Source: Monosporascus cannonballus (taxonomy: Eukaryota; Ascomycota; Sordariomycetes; Xylariales). From it: 64,000 nucleotides of DNA. The stretch covers positions 186,001 through 250,000 of the forward strand of contig QJNS01000060.1 of the NCBI GenBank assembly GCA_004154925.1. The letters run 5' to 3'. The notes beneath the pieces were generated by a model. It was not told the DNA's origin and made no database searches. It saw only the letters and a program-made list of their open reading frames with translations. This document shows positions 37,001-50,771 of the stretch, one piece after another. Each line of letters starts with the position of its first letter. The first letter of the stretch is position 1. The translations under genes were made by a program, and so were the position numbers.

Positions 37001-39757
37001 TAATTTTGAAATATCGTCCAGAATTCCAGTATACTCAAATTAGACCGATTAGCTTTAAACCCAAAAAATCGTATATTGATTATCGTCCATCGAAATTAAA
37101 CCGGTTTTTTTATATTCGAAAATAACGAATAAGTATATATTACGTATTTGTATATATTGCAAACCTAACAAAATCTTTTTTTAAAATCAACAAATCATTT
37201 TTTGTAATCTTTATAATTATTTCGATAATTATTTTATTTATAACAAATTTCTATTTTTTCCAAGTTGTCCGTTTAATATTTTAATTTCTTCATTAATAAA
37301 TTAATATTATTATATTGTTCTTAAAACGGTTTCTAGCTTTTAGGTACGTCATATTATAGCCGTAGTGTTTTGTTATCTTACTAGAGTATATACTAATCGG
37401 ATATCTGGGGTTTCGAGTCTATTTTGATACTACACTAATAAGAAAAACAAGATTTTTTAATACTAATATCCTATGTCGGTTATTCTATTATTCGAGATGT
37501 GCTAAATTTCGCATGTGTATTTAGTTTCCCTTTTCGGGCCTGGTTTGTTTTAGCCTTATCTTGACATATACGCCAAATCCAGTATTGCTGCGCATTAGCA
37601 CTACCTATTTTATTTATAAATTCCTTTTTTTTAATATTTAATCTTTTTCTTTTTTCATTGATTTAACGTTTTCTTAAGTTTCTTATAATACCATATACGG
37701 TTATCGTCGTGCTTATCGATCTTATCGTTATTATCGTTGCTATCGTCCAAGATTTTATCCTAGTTATCGATAGAGTATTATTCGTTATTTTAGTTATGCC
37801 CATCGGTGTTAACGTATTTTGATTAATCCTTTCTTTTTTTAACGTTAACATATTACTCGTTATTTAATTTAGAGTTTTAATTATACTGAAAAATCGTTAC
37901 TTTATGTTCTTCGTGATCTCGATTATCGTTTCTTGTTTATTTTTTTAATAAAATATTTTTTATCGTATATACGAAATTTAAGTAAGGAATAATATAAATC
38001 CTGTATTTACTGATATTGCTTTTACGATTAGTTTTACGAAAATTACCATCGTTATCCTTATTATTATTTTTCTTTTTATTATACTTAAAGGTTTTTCCTG
38101 CGGTTGTCGCTGTTATTTTGATTATTCGCGCGTATTTTACTAGTTTACGCGAATAATATAAAAAGTTACTTTTACCAGATATGATGTCGAACAACTTATG
38201 GAATAATAAAATTCGATATACGTCTATTATTTACGTTAGGAATTTAAATTTTGTTTTTTAAGTTCTTAGTAATAAGGTTTATCGGCTTAGGAGTCGGATT
38301 ACGCGTATTAATATTAATAAAAACGTTCGGTTGAATTTCGATATAGTTATATCGTATGATTATATCGTGCGCGTTTTAATTATACGGGTTTATAATAAAT
38401 CCGATAGTGATATTTTTGTTTTTAATTTTATCCGGTATTTGCATTTATCCGAAATTTCTAGGCGCTTTTTCAATTTTAGAAAACCTATAAATATTTTTAC
38501 GTCTAATTTTTTATTGAAAAATAATATTATTTTGGAACCGGTAACATTTCGAACTTTTATTCATTGAACTATTTGATATCAGGTTAAAAAGCGTGTTTTT
38601 ATTGATAAAGTTTGGAATAAACATTTTATTTATAATATCAATAATTTGGAAAACCGGTTATTTAGTATTTATATTCGAAAAAGTCGGAAATTAAAATTTA
38701 GGAATAACATGAATTGCTTTTTACCTATTATTCAAAAGGTTTAGTTTGATTTTAACGTTTACATTTTTGTTATCGTTTATGCTTTTATTATTTTCGACAG
38801 AACGGGGTTTTCGGATGCTTAATATACGTTCGATAATTATTTATAATTTATAAATTAAAGTAAATAATTAACATATAATAGTTCGTGTTTTCAATTTCGG
38901 ATTTCTTTTCGTTCTAATCCTTTATTCAGTTGATAGTTTGATTAATTAAATGTGTTTATTACTATTTTACATCCCGTTATGCGTTACGTTTAATATAAAG
39001 TAAAATTTAAAAATATTGGAGTGTTTTCATTAAAAAACTAAATATTTAATATTAATAATCATCGTCGTTTTTTATATTTTTTAAAAAATAAATTTAATGC
39101 CTTTAATTTATTAGTTGCTATTTGTATTTTTTCATTTCCATTAATAAAAGGTTTTTTATATCTATAAAACTGTAAGTTCTTTGTGTTTATTTTTGGTGTA
39201 TCTTTATATAAGAACATAAGCTTTCGTTCCCTGAATATATACAAGGTAGTCTCTAATTAGAAAAATATATTTTTCGTATATATGTATTTGTAATGAACAA
39301 ACCTTATTAATAACGGAACATTAATTTATAGTACTTGAATATCTGGGCGTTATATAAAGGTATATTGTTAATTAATATATATATTATATAGGGATAAGGT
39401 AATAAGAATAGCATAGTTTTTATTAAATAAATATAAGATTTTAATAAACGTACTTATATTATTTTGTATAATGGATTATTTCTGTAAATTTAAAAGCATT
39501 TTAATTAAGCAATAATTTTATTAACTAGTATTTTATAAATTATAGAAAAATATACACCGTAATCTTTTATTTATTTTACGTCTTCTAGAAAAAAAATAAA
39601 AGTTTCTTCGAAGAAAAAATAAAGAGATCCGCTTGTAATAAAGAGGAATACTTTATAATCGGAAAACGGAGATTTCTTTTATAAATAGTTATTATGAAAA
39701 AATATATTTCTTTATAGATTAATGTTTTCGAACTGCTGATTTCGAAAAGAAAGAAAT
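34068..39757. other. KL right arm with a probable unidentified insertion
   Basis: By position this continues the degraded pol gene of KL on the minus strand. The arm is about 3.3 kb longer than the equivalent FG arm, so it likely hides another element. A GC-richer island at about 37360-37610 and ORFs on both strands around 37663-38567 are candidates, but no protein family or terminal repeat was identified. Confidence 0.4.
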
Positions 39758-40015
39758 AAAGATGTTAAGACCCAAACCAAGATCGGTCGCAGGAACGGTC
39801 AGACCTACGTAAAAGGGTTGCGAAATTTGGATCTCTTTCGGCGTCGAGCTCTATATAAATTCATATGGAACTAATTAAATCCAATAATATTAGATTTATA
39901 ATAACGTTAAAATTTAATAAAGATTTAATTATCTGATGGAAAATATATATATTTATTATTTCTATAATATAAACAATATTAATTTATAATAAAGTATCGG
40001 TAATTACAATGCTTT

Positions 40016-40213
40016 TGTAAGGTAATGAATAAGTAAGCGAGGTGGTGGCGAGAAGTCGCAGACCATTCCAAGAAGTGCGTGTATTGGCAGACTCCTATCT
40101 GGGTTGTATATGCGTTGCCCTAATGTGAAGCTTGTAGTTATCTCAGAGGATATGAGTCGGCAACTAGTCGCCGACATTTAGCCGTATCTCCCGTATTCTC
40201 TTATTTCCTTACA
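40016..40213. mobile_element. Solo LTR inside the ED 5' LTR, 198 bp
   Basis: It has TGTAAG...CTTACA ends, and GCTTT is duplicated at 40011-40015 and 40214-40218. It shares scattered blocks (AGAAGTG, GTGTATT) with the MN LTR family but is clearly diverged. It is strikingly GC-rich for this block, so it is probably a late arrival or too short for RIP. Confidence 0.85.
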
Positions 40214-40337
40214 GCTTTTAATATTACGAAACGTAATAAGTTATTAAATTTTTGACTTAAATTCCCATAATATTTTTATTAATATAAATTAGTACGATTT
40301 AGGTTTAATAATTAATCAAATGTTATGGCCGTTATGC

Positions 40338-41533
40338 GTTATCAATATTTATATAATAATATCGTTAAATTTTAAATAATATGTTTTTTAGTTAAAAATC
40401 TCGACAAATATTTTAGTAATTTTTATTTTTATATAGTATTAGACCAAAATTAAAGATTTTAACGAATATATTTAACAATTCGGAAAAGATTTAATAGTTA
40501 ATTAATAGTTATTAATATGTTAGAATATAAGGTGAAGAACTCTTAGCTTTACGACGAAAAAAAATATATAAAATTTCTTTATCTAGATACGGATATATTT
40601 TCGTTTTTAGAATTTGGTCGAATCTTTAAATAATATTTTAGCTGCAATATTTTTTAAGGAAACGCGTTCTAAATTAATTCGAACCAGTTATAAAGGGTTG
40701 TTTGAAAAACGTTAAGACTAATTAAGAAAAAGTTATTAAGAATTTTTTTAATCACGTAAATGTTAGGAAAAAATTAAATTTTAATTTTGAAAATCCGGGC
40801 AAAAACGAATAATTACGTAATCAATTTTGAAACTTTAATAATAAAACGTATTTCGAAACACCTTATTATTTTTAAATACCTTATAGCGAAAATAAGGGGG
40901 ATAGACGGTAAAAGCGATAATTTAATCGATATATTTTATAAAGATTACAGGGCGATATTAAGAATAAAATTATTAAATATACGAAATCTAAAATATTATA
41001 TTGTTATATTTTAACGCAATAATTAAACTTAATCATAAAATATGCGAACAATCCAAAAAAGTGATGTTTTTAAGTATACGAGTTAAAAATGATCAAGGAA
41101 AAAGCATAATATAATATTTATATCTTATTATATTAAATTAAAATTAAATTAAATATTGTAATTGTGAAGAAAAGATATAAAGTTTATAAATATTTTTCGC
41201 CCCAAATATGACGACAAAAAATATATAGTAATATTTAAAGACTAAGCTGAGAAATATTGAAACAGCGATAAAAATGTATTAATATCATGTAAGTTTAATA
41301 TAAAATAAAGTTATTACAACAAAGGATTTATTGAAAAATAAGAGAAATTAGGAGATTTATCTAAGAAACGATGAGAAAATATTAAGACGCTTTTTTAAAA
41401 AAACAACAAATATTAGAAATAAATAAGACTATGTATTTTAAACATTTTACACATTATAATAAAAAATATATAATATATTATCGACAGTAAAGTTATTTAG
41501 CGTATAACGATTAAAACAATCTATATATTAACG

Positions 41534-41569
<36 letters not shown>

Positions 41570-42900
41570 CGGTTTGCTTTTTTAATTACACTTAAAATAA
41601 CAAAATAAAGAAGTAATAAGTGTAATATTTTCGCATTATTGCTTTCAAAAATAATATTAATAAATAATCAAATTTCCACAACCCATTAAAAAGAATATTT
41701 ACAAAAAGAGAGTTTTTTGTCTTTATAATTAAAATAATTATTAATTTTCGAAAAGTTTAATTTAGTATATTGTCAAAAAGTATTATGCAAGCGTTTTTAT
41801 AAATCTTCATCGTTTCTTAATATGGAATATAAACCTTAAGAAAAAACAGATTTTAAAAGAAAACGTTCGATAATTTATATACATATTTCATTAAAAGGAT
41901 AACGGGTTATAAAAGGCTTAATAAGATATTATATATTATAAAGAGAAACATTTTTCTTAATAAAAGAATTAAACAAAACCAAAACTAATTAATATAATAT
42001 AAAAAGGTAATATCTTCGTAAAGCCAATACATTTAATAAGTTAATGCGTTATATAAAACAATAAAAACGAAATCTGATAAATTTAAAAGGAGAATTAAAA
42101 AGGGATTATTTATAAAATATTTGTAAAATAGCAAAATTTCGCAAAATTAAAAAAATGTTTATAAAAAGCTTTAAATACGACGATAAAAACCGTTAGGATT
42201 TTATTATTTTAGATGTTTAAATAAAGACGTATTAATATATTATGAGAAAAATCTGCAAAGTTTTAAGCGGAAATTATATTATATAAAGTATAATTAATAA
42301 ATTTAATAATTATAGAAAAATAGGATAAAACGTTATATAATTGTAAACATCGAAAGGTAGCATTTTGGTTTACAATAACAGAAATATTAAACGTAAAATC
42401 AATTATTTCGAAATTTTTATATAAGGATAATATTAAACGGTTAATTTTAATATCCATGTATTTAGAAATTATGAGCTAATTTTAGGATTATTATAAATAT
42501 GATATTATATATTCTTTACTAAGAAGAAGATAAGTTCATAAAGTTTCATTTAAATATTTTATTAATAAATAAAGAAAGAAATAGTATTTTAACATTTGAT
42601 CCAAAATACCGACAAATATAAATATAAAGAGATAATAAATACATTATTACCTAACGAATGAAAGACAAAAGAACATATACCAAAGGAATGCCCTATAATA
42701 TTGTTATTATTAAACTAAAATTAAAATAAGTCACTAACGATTTAAAATAACACTATTAAAAGAGGGAAAATGTAATTAATATAGTATTATAACATTATTA
42801 ATATAAATAACCTTTTAAAAACGAAACCGTAATATGATATTATTAAAGTATAGTAAATAAAATTATGAAATAATTTTAAAACAAGGTTTATTAATAGAGT
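40338..42900 (+). pseudogene. ED internal region, gag side, degraded
   Basis: Between the 5' LTR and the reverse transcriptase remnant. The 75-codon ORF at 40787-41014 is open on the sense strand and rich in Lys and Ile, but no gag motif is defensible. Confidence 0.4.
41537..41569. repeat. TA dinucleotide microsatellite
   Basis: An uninterrupted TA run of about 33 bases inside the ED element. Confidence 0.9.
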
Positions 42901-43260
42901 TTTACCTTATTTATAATTTTAGCGAAAACGAATCATAAGCCTTTAGGAAGTATTTCAAAAATCTCGGTTACAGAAAAAAGACATTTGATTATCGATAATT
43001 AAATAATGTTAATATTAACAATCGAATATTATTCGCTTCAATTATTAAAATAAAGGACCGATTTTATAAAATTAAAAGATTTATAATATTTCACTTTAGA
43101 AATAAATATCACCTTCTTAAAATTAAATATTTAAACAAACAAATAATGTTTAGAATGAAATATAGATTATTTAAATATTTAATTATATTAATATGATTTA
43201 CAAATACGTTAATAACTTTTTAATATATAAGTAATCATATATTACGAAAATATGTTACTA
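42900..43260 (+). pseudogene. ED reverse transcriptase remnant
   Basis: On the plus strand, IKDRFYKIKRFIIF then RNKYHLLKIK and MFRMKYRLFKYLII follow the order of gypsy reverse transcriptase blocks (DRLxGAKxFTKLDL, YHLxRIK, FRTRYGxFEYxVMPFG). The catalytic block itself is destroyed. Confidence 0.65.
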
Positions 43261-43649
43261 CTTTGGTTATTTATTATTTCGACTATATTTTCATTTCTCT
43301 GAAATTAGAGAAAGTGTATATAAAATACGTTTAAAAAAACTTTTTAAACGTTATAAAATGCGAGGTTATAAATTAACGTAAAAATATTTAGTTTATATAT
43401 GAAAAATAAACTATTTAAAACATATTATAATCCTGGAATATATTAGAATAATATTTAATAGAAATATTTTAATTATAAAATAATAAAGATTAATAATATT
43501 TACGAAAATATAAATATTTTTCGACTCTTATTAATTATTATAAAATATTTATCTGAAATTTTAATAACAGTATTATATTATGTATTAAGTTTATTAAAAA
43601 GAAAAATATTTATATAAACGCTATAAACGGCAAAGTTATTCCAAGAAAT

Positions 43650-44236
43650 GAAGTATACGGTTATTGATAAGTTAATATTAATTATGTTCGATTCGATAAA
43701 TCTCGTTAAAGTAAAAACTAAGATTTCGGATTGTGTATTAAATATAGTAATTGGATAAAGTAACGATTAAGATATATTATATATTAATACGCTTTTTGGA
43801 AAGAGGTTAAAAGGAATCGAAATTAATTATAGCATTTTAAATAAAGAAATTATGGCTATTATAATAGTATTTCTAAAGTTTAAAAATTTATTTAGAGAAA
43901 GTTTGTATTAACTTAAGGTTTAAACGAATTATTCAACCTTTACGTATATTATTACGACCAGGGAACTTACAAAACGATGATTACGATATGCAGAAAAAAA
44001 TAACGTATTTTAATTTTATTTTTATATATAGAAAAGATTTAACAATAGACAAAATCAATATTTTAAATAAACAAACAAGCTTTTTCAAAAAAAGAGTTAA
44101 AATTCATTATATAATTGTCGATATTATTTTAAAAGACTATTTATATTTCCTTAAAATTATAACTATACGAATTATATTATATAATACATATAAAAATCAA
44201 AAATATTGTACTAACGTTTTAAAAAACGAAAAATAA
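43650..44236 (+). pseudogene. ED RNase H and tether, degraded
   Basis: Segments resembling NYSILNKEIMAIIIVFLKFKNL and, later, RELTKR followed by RYAEKITYFNFIFIYRKD reproduce the gypsy RNase H order (NYDIHDKELLAIV, TRRQARWAE, DFxIxYRPGK). The final part is in an 82-codon open frame, 43988-44236. Confidence 0.75.
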
Positions 44237-46126
44237 AATACGTTATAAGTTCGAAAAGATATAACGAATAGATCTAATATGTTATTCGTATAAACTTTAA
44301 TTATACGGATACTTAAAGATTTATAAAACCTGAAAGCGAGTTTAACGTGCTTACTCTTTTCCTAAAATATAAATAATAATTTAAACGCACGACGATAATA
44401 TAACGTTTGTAATAAGACTAAGGTATAACGATACATATTCTACTAAAAATTATAACTATTATCGATTTTAAAACTACTATAAAAGTTAATTATTATAAAA
44501 TATATTATTAAAGTTTTATTATTTTAAAACCAAGCGATAAATATGTATTACGATAATATTTTCGTTATCGTTGATTAATTTACGAAATCCTTTTATTTTT
44601 ATCTTATTATAATAATACAAATACGAAATAAATAGCATATATTTCTTTGTACAAATATATTCAGTTTATACGAATTATTCTAAGAAATTATTTTCAATAA
44701 AGAAATAATACTCCTTTAAAACTTTTGCCGAAGTTTCATATTATAAATGAGTTTAAATTATAAACTATTTAATATATTTAAAGCTTGAACGAACGAATAA
44801 ATAAAACAGTTAAAAGAATTATTAAAGACATATTTACAATATTCTATAAATTACGAAAAAAAAGCAATTAAATAAAACAAGTATTTATTATTTCATTAAT
44901 GTATAAAACTAATTATTCCGAAAATATTAAAATATATTTAAGGTGTGTAAAATTTATATTCATATCGGATATTTATAAAAACCTACATAATAAATCTATT
45001 AATGTTAAAATAATATTTATGTTGAAATAATTAAAATAATTATATTAAAAAGTAAAAATAAAAGTACATTTTGTATAAACTCAAATAAACAAGTATTATA
45101 ACGGACGACGGTTAAAAAGATAAATTTTCGAAAAGGAAAAAAATAATTTATTTCGTTATTAAGAATAGTTAACGGAAAATGTTTAACAAAAATCTCCATT
45201 TAAAATATATCGACTTATATAAAATTGCGAGAAAACTATTAAAAGAGATTATTAATTAAAGCTACTAACAAAAATTAAAAACTATCGAGTTTTTATTTTT
45301 ATTATTCGAATTAACGATATAAAATAATATTCAGCTAAAAGACGATATACTGTATAAAATGAAAAAGAAATATTCGATATAAAAAACAGTTTTACCTAAT
45401 ATTTACTTACGTAGAAAAAAATATTTAAATCTCAAAAATCTTTAAAAATTAATTAAAAATGAAATAAATACCTAGTATTTGTTAAATAGTTTTTATTAAT
45501 AATAACAAAAACGTTCAATAAGACCTTTTAATTGAGATTTCGGATATAAATTAATTAACGGAATTAAAGAGTAAAATATAAAAAAAGTATTTCGGCTTCT
45601 ATAGGTTTGGATTCGTCTAGTTTATTTATCGATTAAAGCTTACGGTTAATAATTTTAATTTTTTTAAGGTAAAAGAATTGCTTTTAGTATCGAAGGCAAA
45701 AAATGCGGTCAACGATTTCGTTAATATTATGTTATTTGCGAACCAGATATTTATTTAGTTTTTATTAAAAGCGCAAAAAGATTTTTTTATCATAGCTTTT
45801 TTCGCGATTTAAACAATTTTCTTACGCGAAGCGCAAAGTTAATCGGAATACCAGAATTATTATAACGGCGATAATTCTTGATATATTTATTATTATAGCC
45901 ACCCTTTTCGATTATTTAAAATTCGGCATTTTTTTGAAACAAAAAGTATACGACATTATTTTAAAACTAAATTTAATAATATAAATAGCTAGAGATTTTA
46001 AGACTTTTCGCTAATTAGGATAACTACGAAGTTTTCAATTAATAATACGTTTTGCTATGATAAAAATGAAAGACTTACTAGAAAAGAAATTTTTTGAAAA
46101 TAAAGATCTTAGGAAGAGAAAGATCG
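44237..46126 (+). pseudogene. ED integrase region, degraded
   Basis: By position between RNase H and the 3' LTR this should be the integrase. I could not delimit its motifs. The minus-strand ORF at 45017-45199 is taken as a shadow. Confidence 0.4.
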
Positions 46127-46496
46127 TATTACGACATAAATTAAGATCGGTCGCAGAAACGGTTATACTCACGTAAAAAGATTACCTAATTTGGATTTTT
46201 CGGCACCGAAATTTAAATAAATCTATATCAAATTAATTAAATGCGATTATTTGAAATTTATAATGACGTTAACATTTAATAAAGATTAAATTAATTTATA
46301 AAAAATGCATACGTTTAGAATTTTTATAATACGAATAATATTAACTTGTAATAACATTTCGTTATTTAAAACGCTTTTAGTATTACGAAACGTAATAAGG
46401 TATTATATTATTTATTTATATTCTTACAATACTTTTGCTAATATACACCCGTACGACTTGGGTTTAATAGTTGGTCAAGGTCTGTAGCCGTTACCA
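46127..46496 (+). repeat. ED 3' LTR
   Basis: It is the 370-bp partner of the LTR at 39763-40337 after removing its insertion. The ORF at 46305-46487 lies within the LTR and is not a gene. Confidence 0.8.
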
Positions 46497-46797
46497 AAAG
46501 GGGTATTTCTTTCGTAAAGCTATAACAGTAATAGGCAAAACACTTACTTAATGGATTTTTTAAGTTTTTTATAACTCAATCGAGAGCCTTTTCCGGTAAG
46601 TCCTAACTTTTTTTAAGTTTACATAAGGTATATATTAGTACCGGAGATTTAAAAGAGTTGTTTATATAAGAACGTATATTACCATAATTTAATACCAGGT
46701 TTTTAAATGAGTCCGACTTAAAACGAAGAACAGATTCGTCTCTGTTAATAATCGTCGTTGCTGCCGATTAAAAAAAATTTAACTTTTTTCAAATAAT

Positions 46798-47210
46798 TGT
46801 TATGACCTAACAGTCTTAGCTTCTCTACGGACGGTCGGACCCACGAAGAAAACAAAACCCAACCCCAGCCAAGACGTCACGTAACCAGTTCAAAGGTCTC
46901 AAGGTACCAAGCTTCTTAAGCCCCTTAAACCGGCAAAAAAGCTCAAAAGGCTTAACGAGCTCAAGGGTTTAAGCTGCTTAAGCACCTTGAGCCAGAATAA
47001 GAATATATACGCTTATTATTTCCATAATTTAGATAACATCAATTTACAATACTTATTAATACTAATCGTTTATAATACAACGTCGGCATTCTTAATATTA
47101 CGAAACATGACATACTACTATATTTATTACACAGAATCCCACGATACTCCTGCTAACATAAACCCGTACGACTAAGATTTAATAGTTGGTTAAACCGCCT
47201 TGCCGTCACA
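46798..47210 (+). mobile_element. Solo LTR of the AB family, 413 bp
   Basis: It matches the AB LTRs in the opposite orientation. It starts TGTTATGACC, ends GCCGTCACA, and ATAAT is duplicated at 46793-46797 and 47211-47215. It retains the CTTAAG-like hexamer cluster at about 46890-46995. The ORF at 46987-47175 is part of the LTR. Confidence 0.9.
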
Positions 47211-47215
47211 ATAAT

Positions 47216-49120
47216 TTCGGTTCCGTTATATTATTTCCGATATAGGTTAAGCGTTTTTTGCTTTTGTAAAAATAACGTTAAGCTCTTAATTTATTGCGTA
47301 TCTTGGCAATATTTAAATAAAACCTTTTAATGTTAAAGTCACGGATATTCTTAGGTTTTTCTTTTGTGATTACTTTTTAGTTACGCATAAATCAGGGGTG
47401 TCGTTTTTATATTTTTCGCGGATAACGTAATAATATTAGAAAATAAATTTATTAATACCGTAATAAATTCTGATAAATTCTAGTAAAACTTCGAGTACGT
47501 AAAGAAAACGGATTTAACGGTTAATTTATATCGGCCCGTATTATCGGTAAATAAGTTCTTTAAGATTAGCTTTGGAAAACTTTTTTCTATGTTGAGTATA
47601 GTTTATACAGCACTGGCAATTTCTGGTACAAGGTCGAAAAAGCTATCGGGTTATTTATTAAAAAGCTAAATATTTATAACCCCTTTTAATATATATAGGA
47701 TAATAAAATCGAGAAATAATTCTGAGTTATCTTACATTAATATCTAAATAACTATTACTTCTTAAAATGGCTGGTTCGGTAATATAATTCGTAAAAATAG
47801 TATTTAAATATATAATCTGTATTTAGGTTTATCTTATTGTACATTATAGGACTTTTGGGTTATTAATATCCTTATGTACTTGATTTATACTTTTGCTATG
47901 TTTATAATCTGTTAGTTAATTTCTTTTTGTTAATTTGCTTTTATGTATATTAGTTTATGTAATTTGGAATAAGAGACACCACGGCTGAAAACTTCGAATA
48001 TTATAATAACTGGATAATTTTACAATTCCTTATTTTTCTCTTAAAAGATTAAAACTTTAAATATATGGTATTAAAATGACTTTTAATTTTACAAGATATT
48101 AATAATTTTCGATACTTAATTACGTTTTGCTAATACAATAGATTTAAATCTAAAATTGCTTTATCGAAAAGCTTTAAGGCCTTATTATTACGCCTTATTC
48201 ATTAAACCAAAATCGAAACGAATGGTGTTTAATGATTAATTTTATTTTTTATTTTTAATTAATTTATGTTTATTAAAAGCTGAATTTTTAATTAATATTA
48301 TTGCCCTATTAAAATATGTTATATATAAATCCTTGAACTTGGTAAACAAAGCATTAAAAGTTTTCTAAAATAATTAATTAAAATTTTCACTTAATAGATT
48401 TTCGATATATCCGGTTTTATTTAAAATTTTATATTTAAATTTCATTTCTTTAATAATATCGCAAAACTTAAGTAGATATTTTAAAAACTATTTATAAATT
48501 TAATTCAATATATTGCATTATACGTATTGTGTTAAATTTCTCAATCTATGGTTAATAAGCTACATATATTTTAAATCGTATAACGTCAACATTTTTAAAA
48601 TATTTTTAGCCGTTTTGTCATAAATAATAATATATTAAAAACTTATTATTAACTTAACTTTTTATAACCAGGTTATTTATTTAATAACATAATTTATTAA
48701 TTATTGCAGTCTTTATAAACTTATATTTTCGATATATCTTAGGCATTTTTTAAACTAATTGCTAATTACAATATCGAAAAACGTAAATTTAAAAAATTAA
48801 AATATCCGACAAGACTATAAAAAGGTTGATTTATAGCGTTTATCGGAAATTCGTGGGCATATTAATTAAGGGGTTTTAAAGATATAACCTTAAAAATAAA
48901 TATTTCAAATTTAATAGAAATTTGCGACAAAAGTTTAAAAAAGTTAAATGCATCGTTTTTTAATTATTGTGATAATAGTTTTCGATATTTTTATATCCGT
49001 CTTTTATTTATATCCGTAATAAGTTTGAAAAATGTCATAGAAATATTTTAAAAAAAATTGTTATTAACCTTATTTTCGTACTTAAGTTCAAATAATAGGA
49101 AATAATTATTAATATTTAAT
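47216..49120 (-). other. KL internal region between solo LTRs
   Basis: AT-rich, taken by position to be the gag-side part of KL. I see no defined domain, RNA gene or terminal repeat. Confidence 0.4.
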
Positions 49121-49125
49121 GTTAA

Positions 49126-49543
49126 TATAACGAACCTGTTATATATCCACCTGGAGGTATAAGCAGTATCCGAAATGGGGTCTTGATTTGCCGGTAATAA
49201 TAAGGCGAGAAATAATTTAATGGTTTATTCGTTAAAAAGATTTAAAAACTTTTCCCTTAATTAAAGAACGGTGCGGTTGCCTTTAAACTAAAAGCTTAGA
49301 TTAATAGCTAAGGAACGAAACTAGGTAGGTATTATTTATATAAGAGATCGATTTATTATATATCCTAATTCCCAAAATGAATATGTCGTGGATCTATGTA
49401 ATTTATGTAATCTGGTTAAATTACTTAGATTATTTAGATTACGGAACAAGCCAAGCTTCTCTGTCCGGAGTTTAGCCGTGACAGGTCCGCGCTAGGCCTC
49501 AAAGGTAGGTTTCTTGGAGGCAGGAACCCTGGTTCCTGTAATA
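49126..49543 (-). mobile_element. Solo LTR (family IJ), 418 bp
   Basis: It is an inverted copy of 15441-15858 with the same length, flanked by perfect GTTAA duplications (49121-49125 and 49544-49548). Confidence 0.9.
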
Positions 49544-50771
49544 GTTAACTCTTAATGCTTTTCAATAGCAAAAAGGTTCAAAATATATAATAAGTCTTAT
49601 TATAGTGTAATATTTAATTGCGTTGACCGACTTTTTGCAAATTAAGTTGATTTTAATAAAATTTGTAAATCAGAAATTGTTTAAGTTAAGCAAAACTTAA
49701 TAGTCTAAAGTTAATAAAACCTAAAAATTTAAAATAATTAGTTAATTACGTAAATTTGAGAGAATTTAAAGCACTTAATATTTTCGTTTATATTTTCCAA
49801 ATATTTTCTAATTGTAATAAAAATATCGTCTTTTTAACGTAAATAAGCCGGCTTCTTTTAACCGATATATTATTAGCGATAAATATTGGATTCAACATTT
49901 TTTTAATTATCAAATTAAAATTTATATTATTAATTTTACTGTCAAAACAATTGCATTAATTAATATTAACGAATCTCAATGTCTCTCTTTAAACAAAGCT
50001 TATACGCAATGTTAATTTATGAAGACTAAAATGTTCCAAAATATATTATTTAATAAATCATCATTATTATTTAATTGTGTTAAAATAATTAATTCTTTAG
50101 TAAAGCGTTTTTCTTAAGCGAAAATCTGAACCTTTTTATCTTATTTCTTTTTTTACCTATATTAATAATTTAATTTATTTTTTTTAACAGCATCCATTTA
50201 ATTTTCATTAAAATATATCTCAAATGTATATCAATACATTGCCAGCAATATATTTTTTCGTTTTTATAAATTTATTTAATTGAACTTTAGTAATTAATTT
50301 TCACGAATCTTGATTAATTCCTAATCTTACTTAATTTATATTTATCGTCTAGTACTTCAATATCCGAATTCTATTTTATTAAAAAAGCTATTTCAGAAAT
50401 ATATTATATTTTAAATTATTTCGTCCATTTAATATTTGAGTAATAATTTTATATTTTTAAATAGTACATTTTTAAAAACGTAACATTTTGAATTTAGTTG
50501 ATTAAAAATATCTTTCCTGAGAAAGCTTTTTAAACGTTTAATTCCAAAATATCTCGTTTAATTAATAATATACTGAAATCTCTTTATCGTTATTAACTAT
50601 ATATACTATCGTACTATCATACAGAGTAATTTGCGTTCTGATATTTCTATAACCGCAACCGTAATTACTTGCGTTTTTAATCAAAACTTTATTATTTTTT
50701 AATTGTTATTCGGAAGATCGAAAATTGCTTCGGTAATTAACTAAAGCCATTTTTCTTTTTTAAAAAGCCAA

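Larger units (their letters stand above)
39763..46496 (+). mobile_element. ED: full-length Ty3/gypsy LTR retrotransposon, RIP-degraded
   Basis: The 5' LTR at 39763-~40337 (holding a solo LTR) and the 3' LTR at 46127-46496 are about 370 bp each. They start TGTTAAGACCC-like and share a GATCGGTCGCAG segment. Flanks are AAAGA (39758-39762) and AAAGG (46497-46501), one RIP-type difference. Reverse transcriptase and RNase H remnants lie in order on the plus strand. Total length is 6734 bp including the ~200-bp insertion. Confidence 0.85.

Noticed and set aside
46305..47175. Two plus-strand ORFs sharing YYIIY-like and NPYD-like residues
   Set aside because: Their resemblance is explained by both lying in related LTRs.
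15441..49543. I and J LTRs as the two ends of one element
   Set aside because: They are in opposite orientations and each has its own target duplication.
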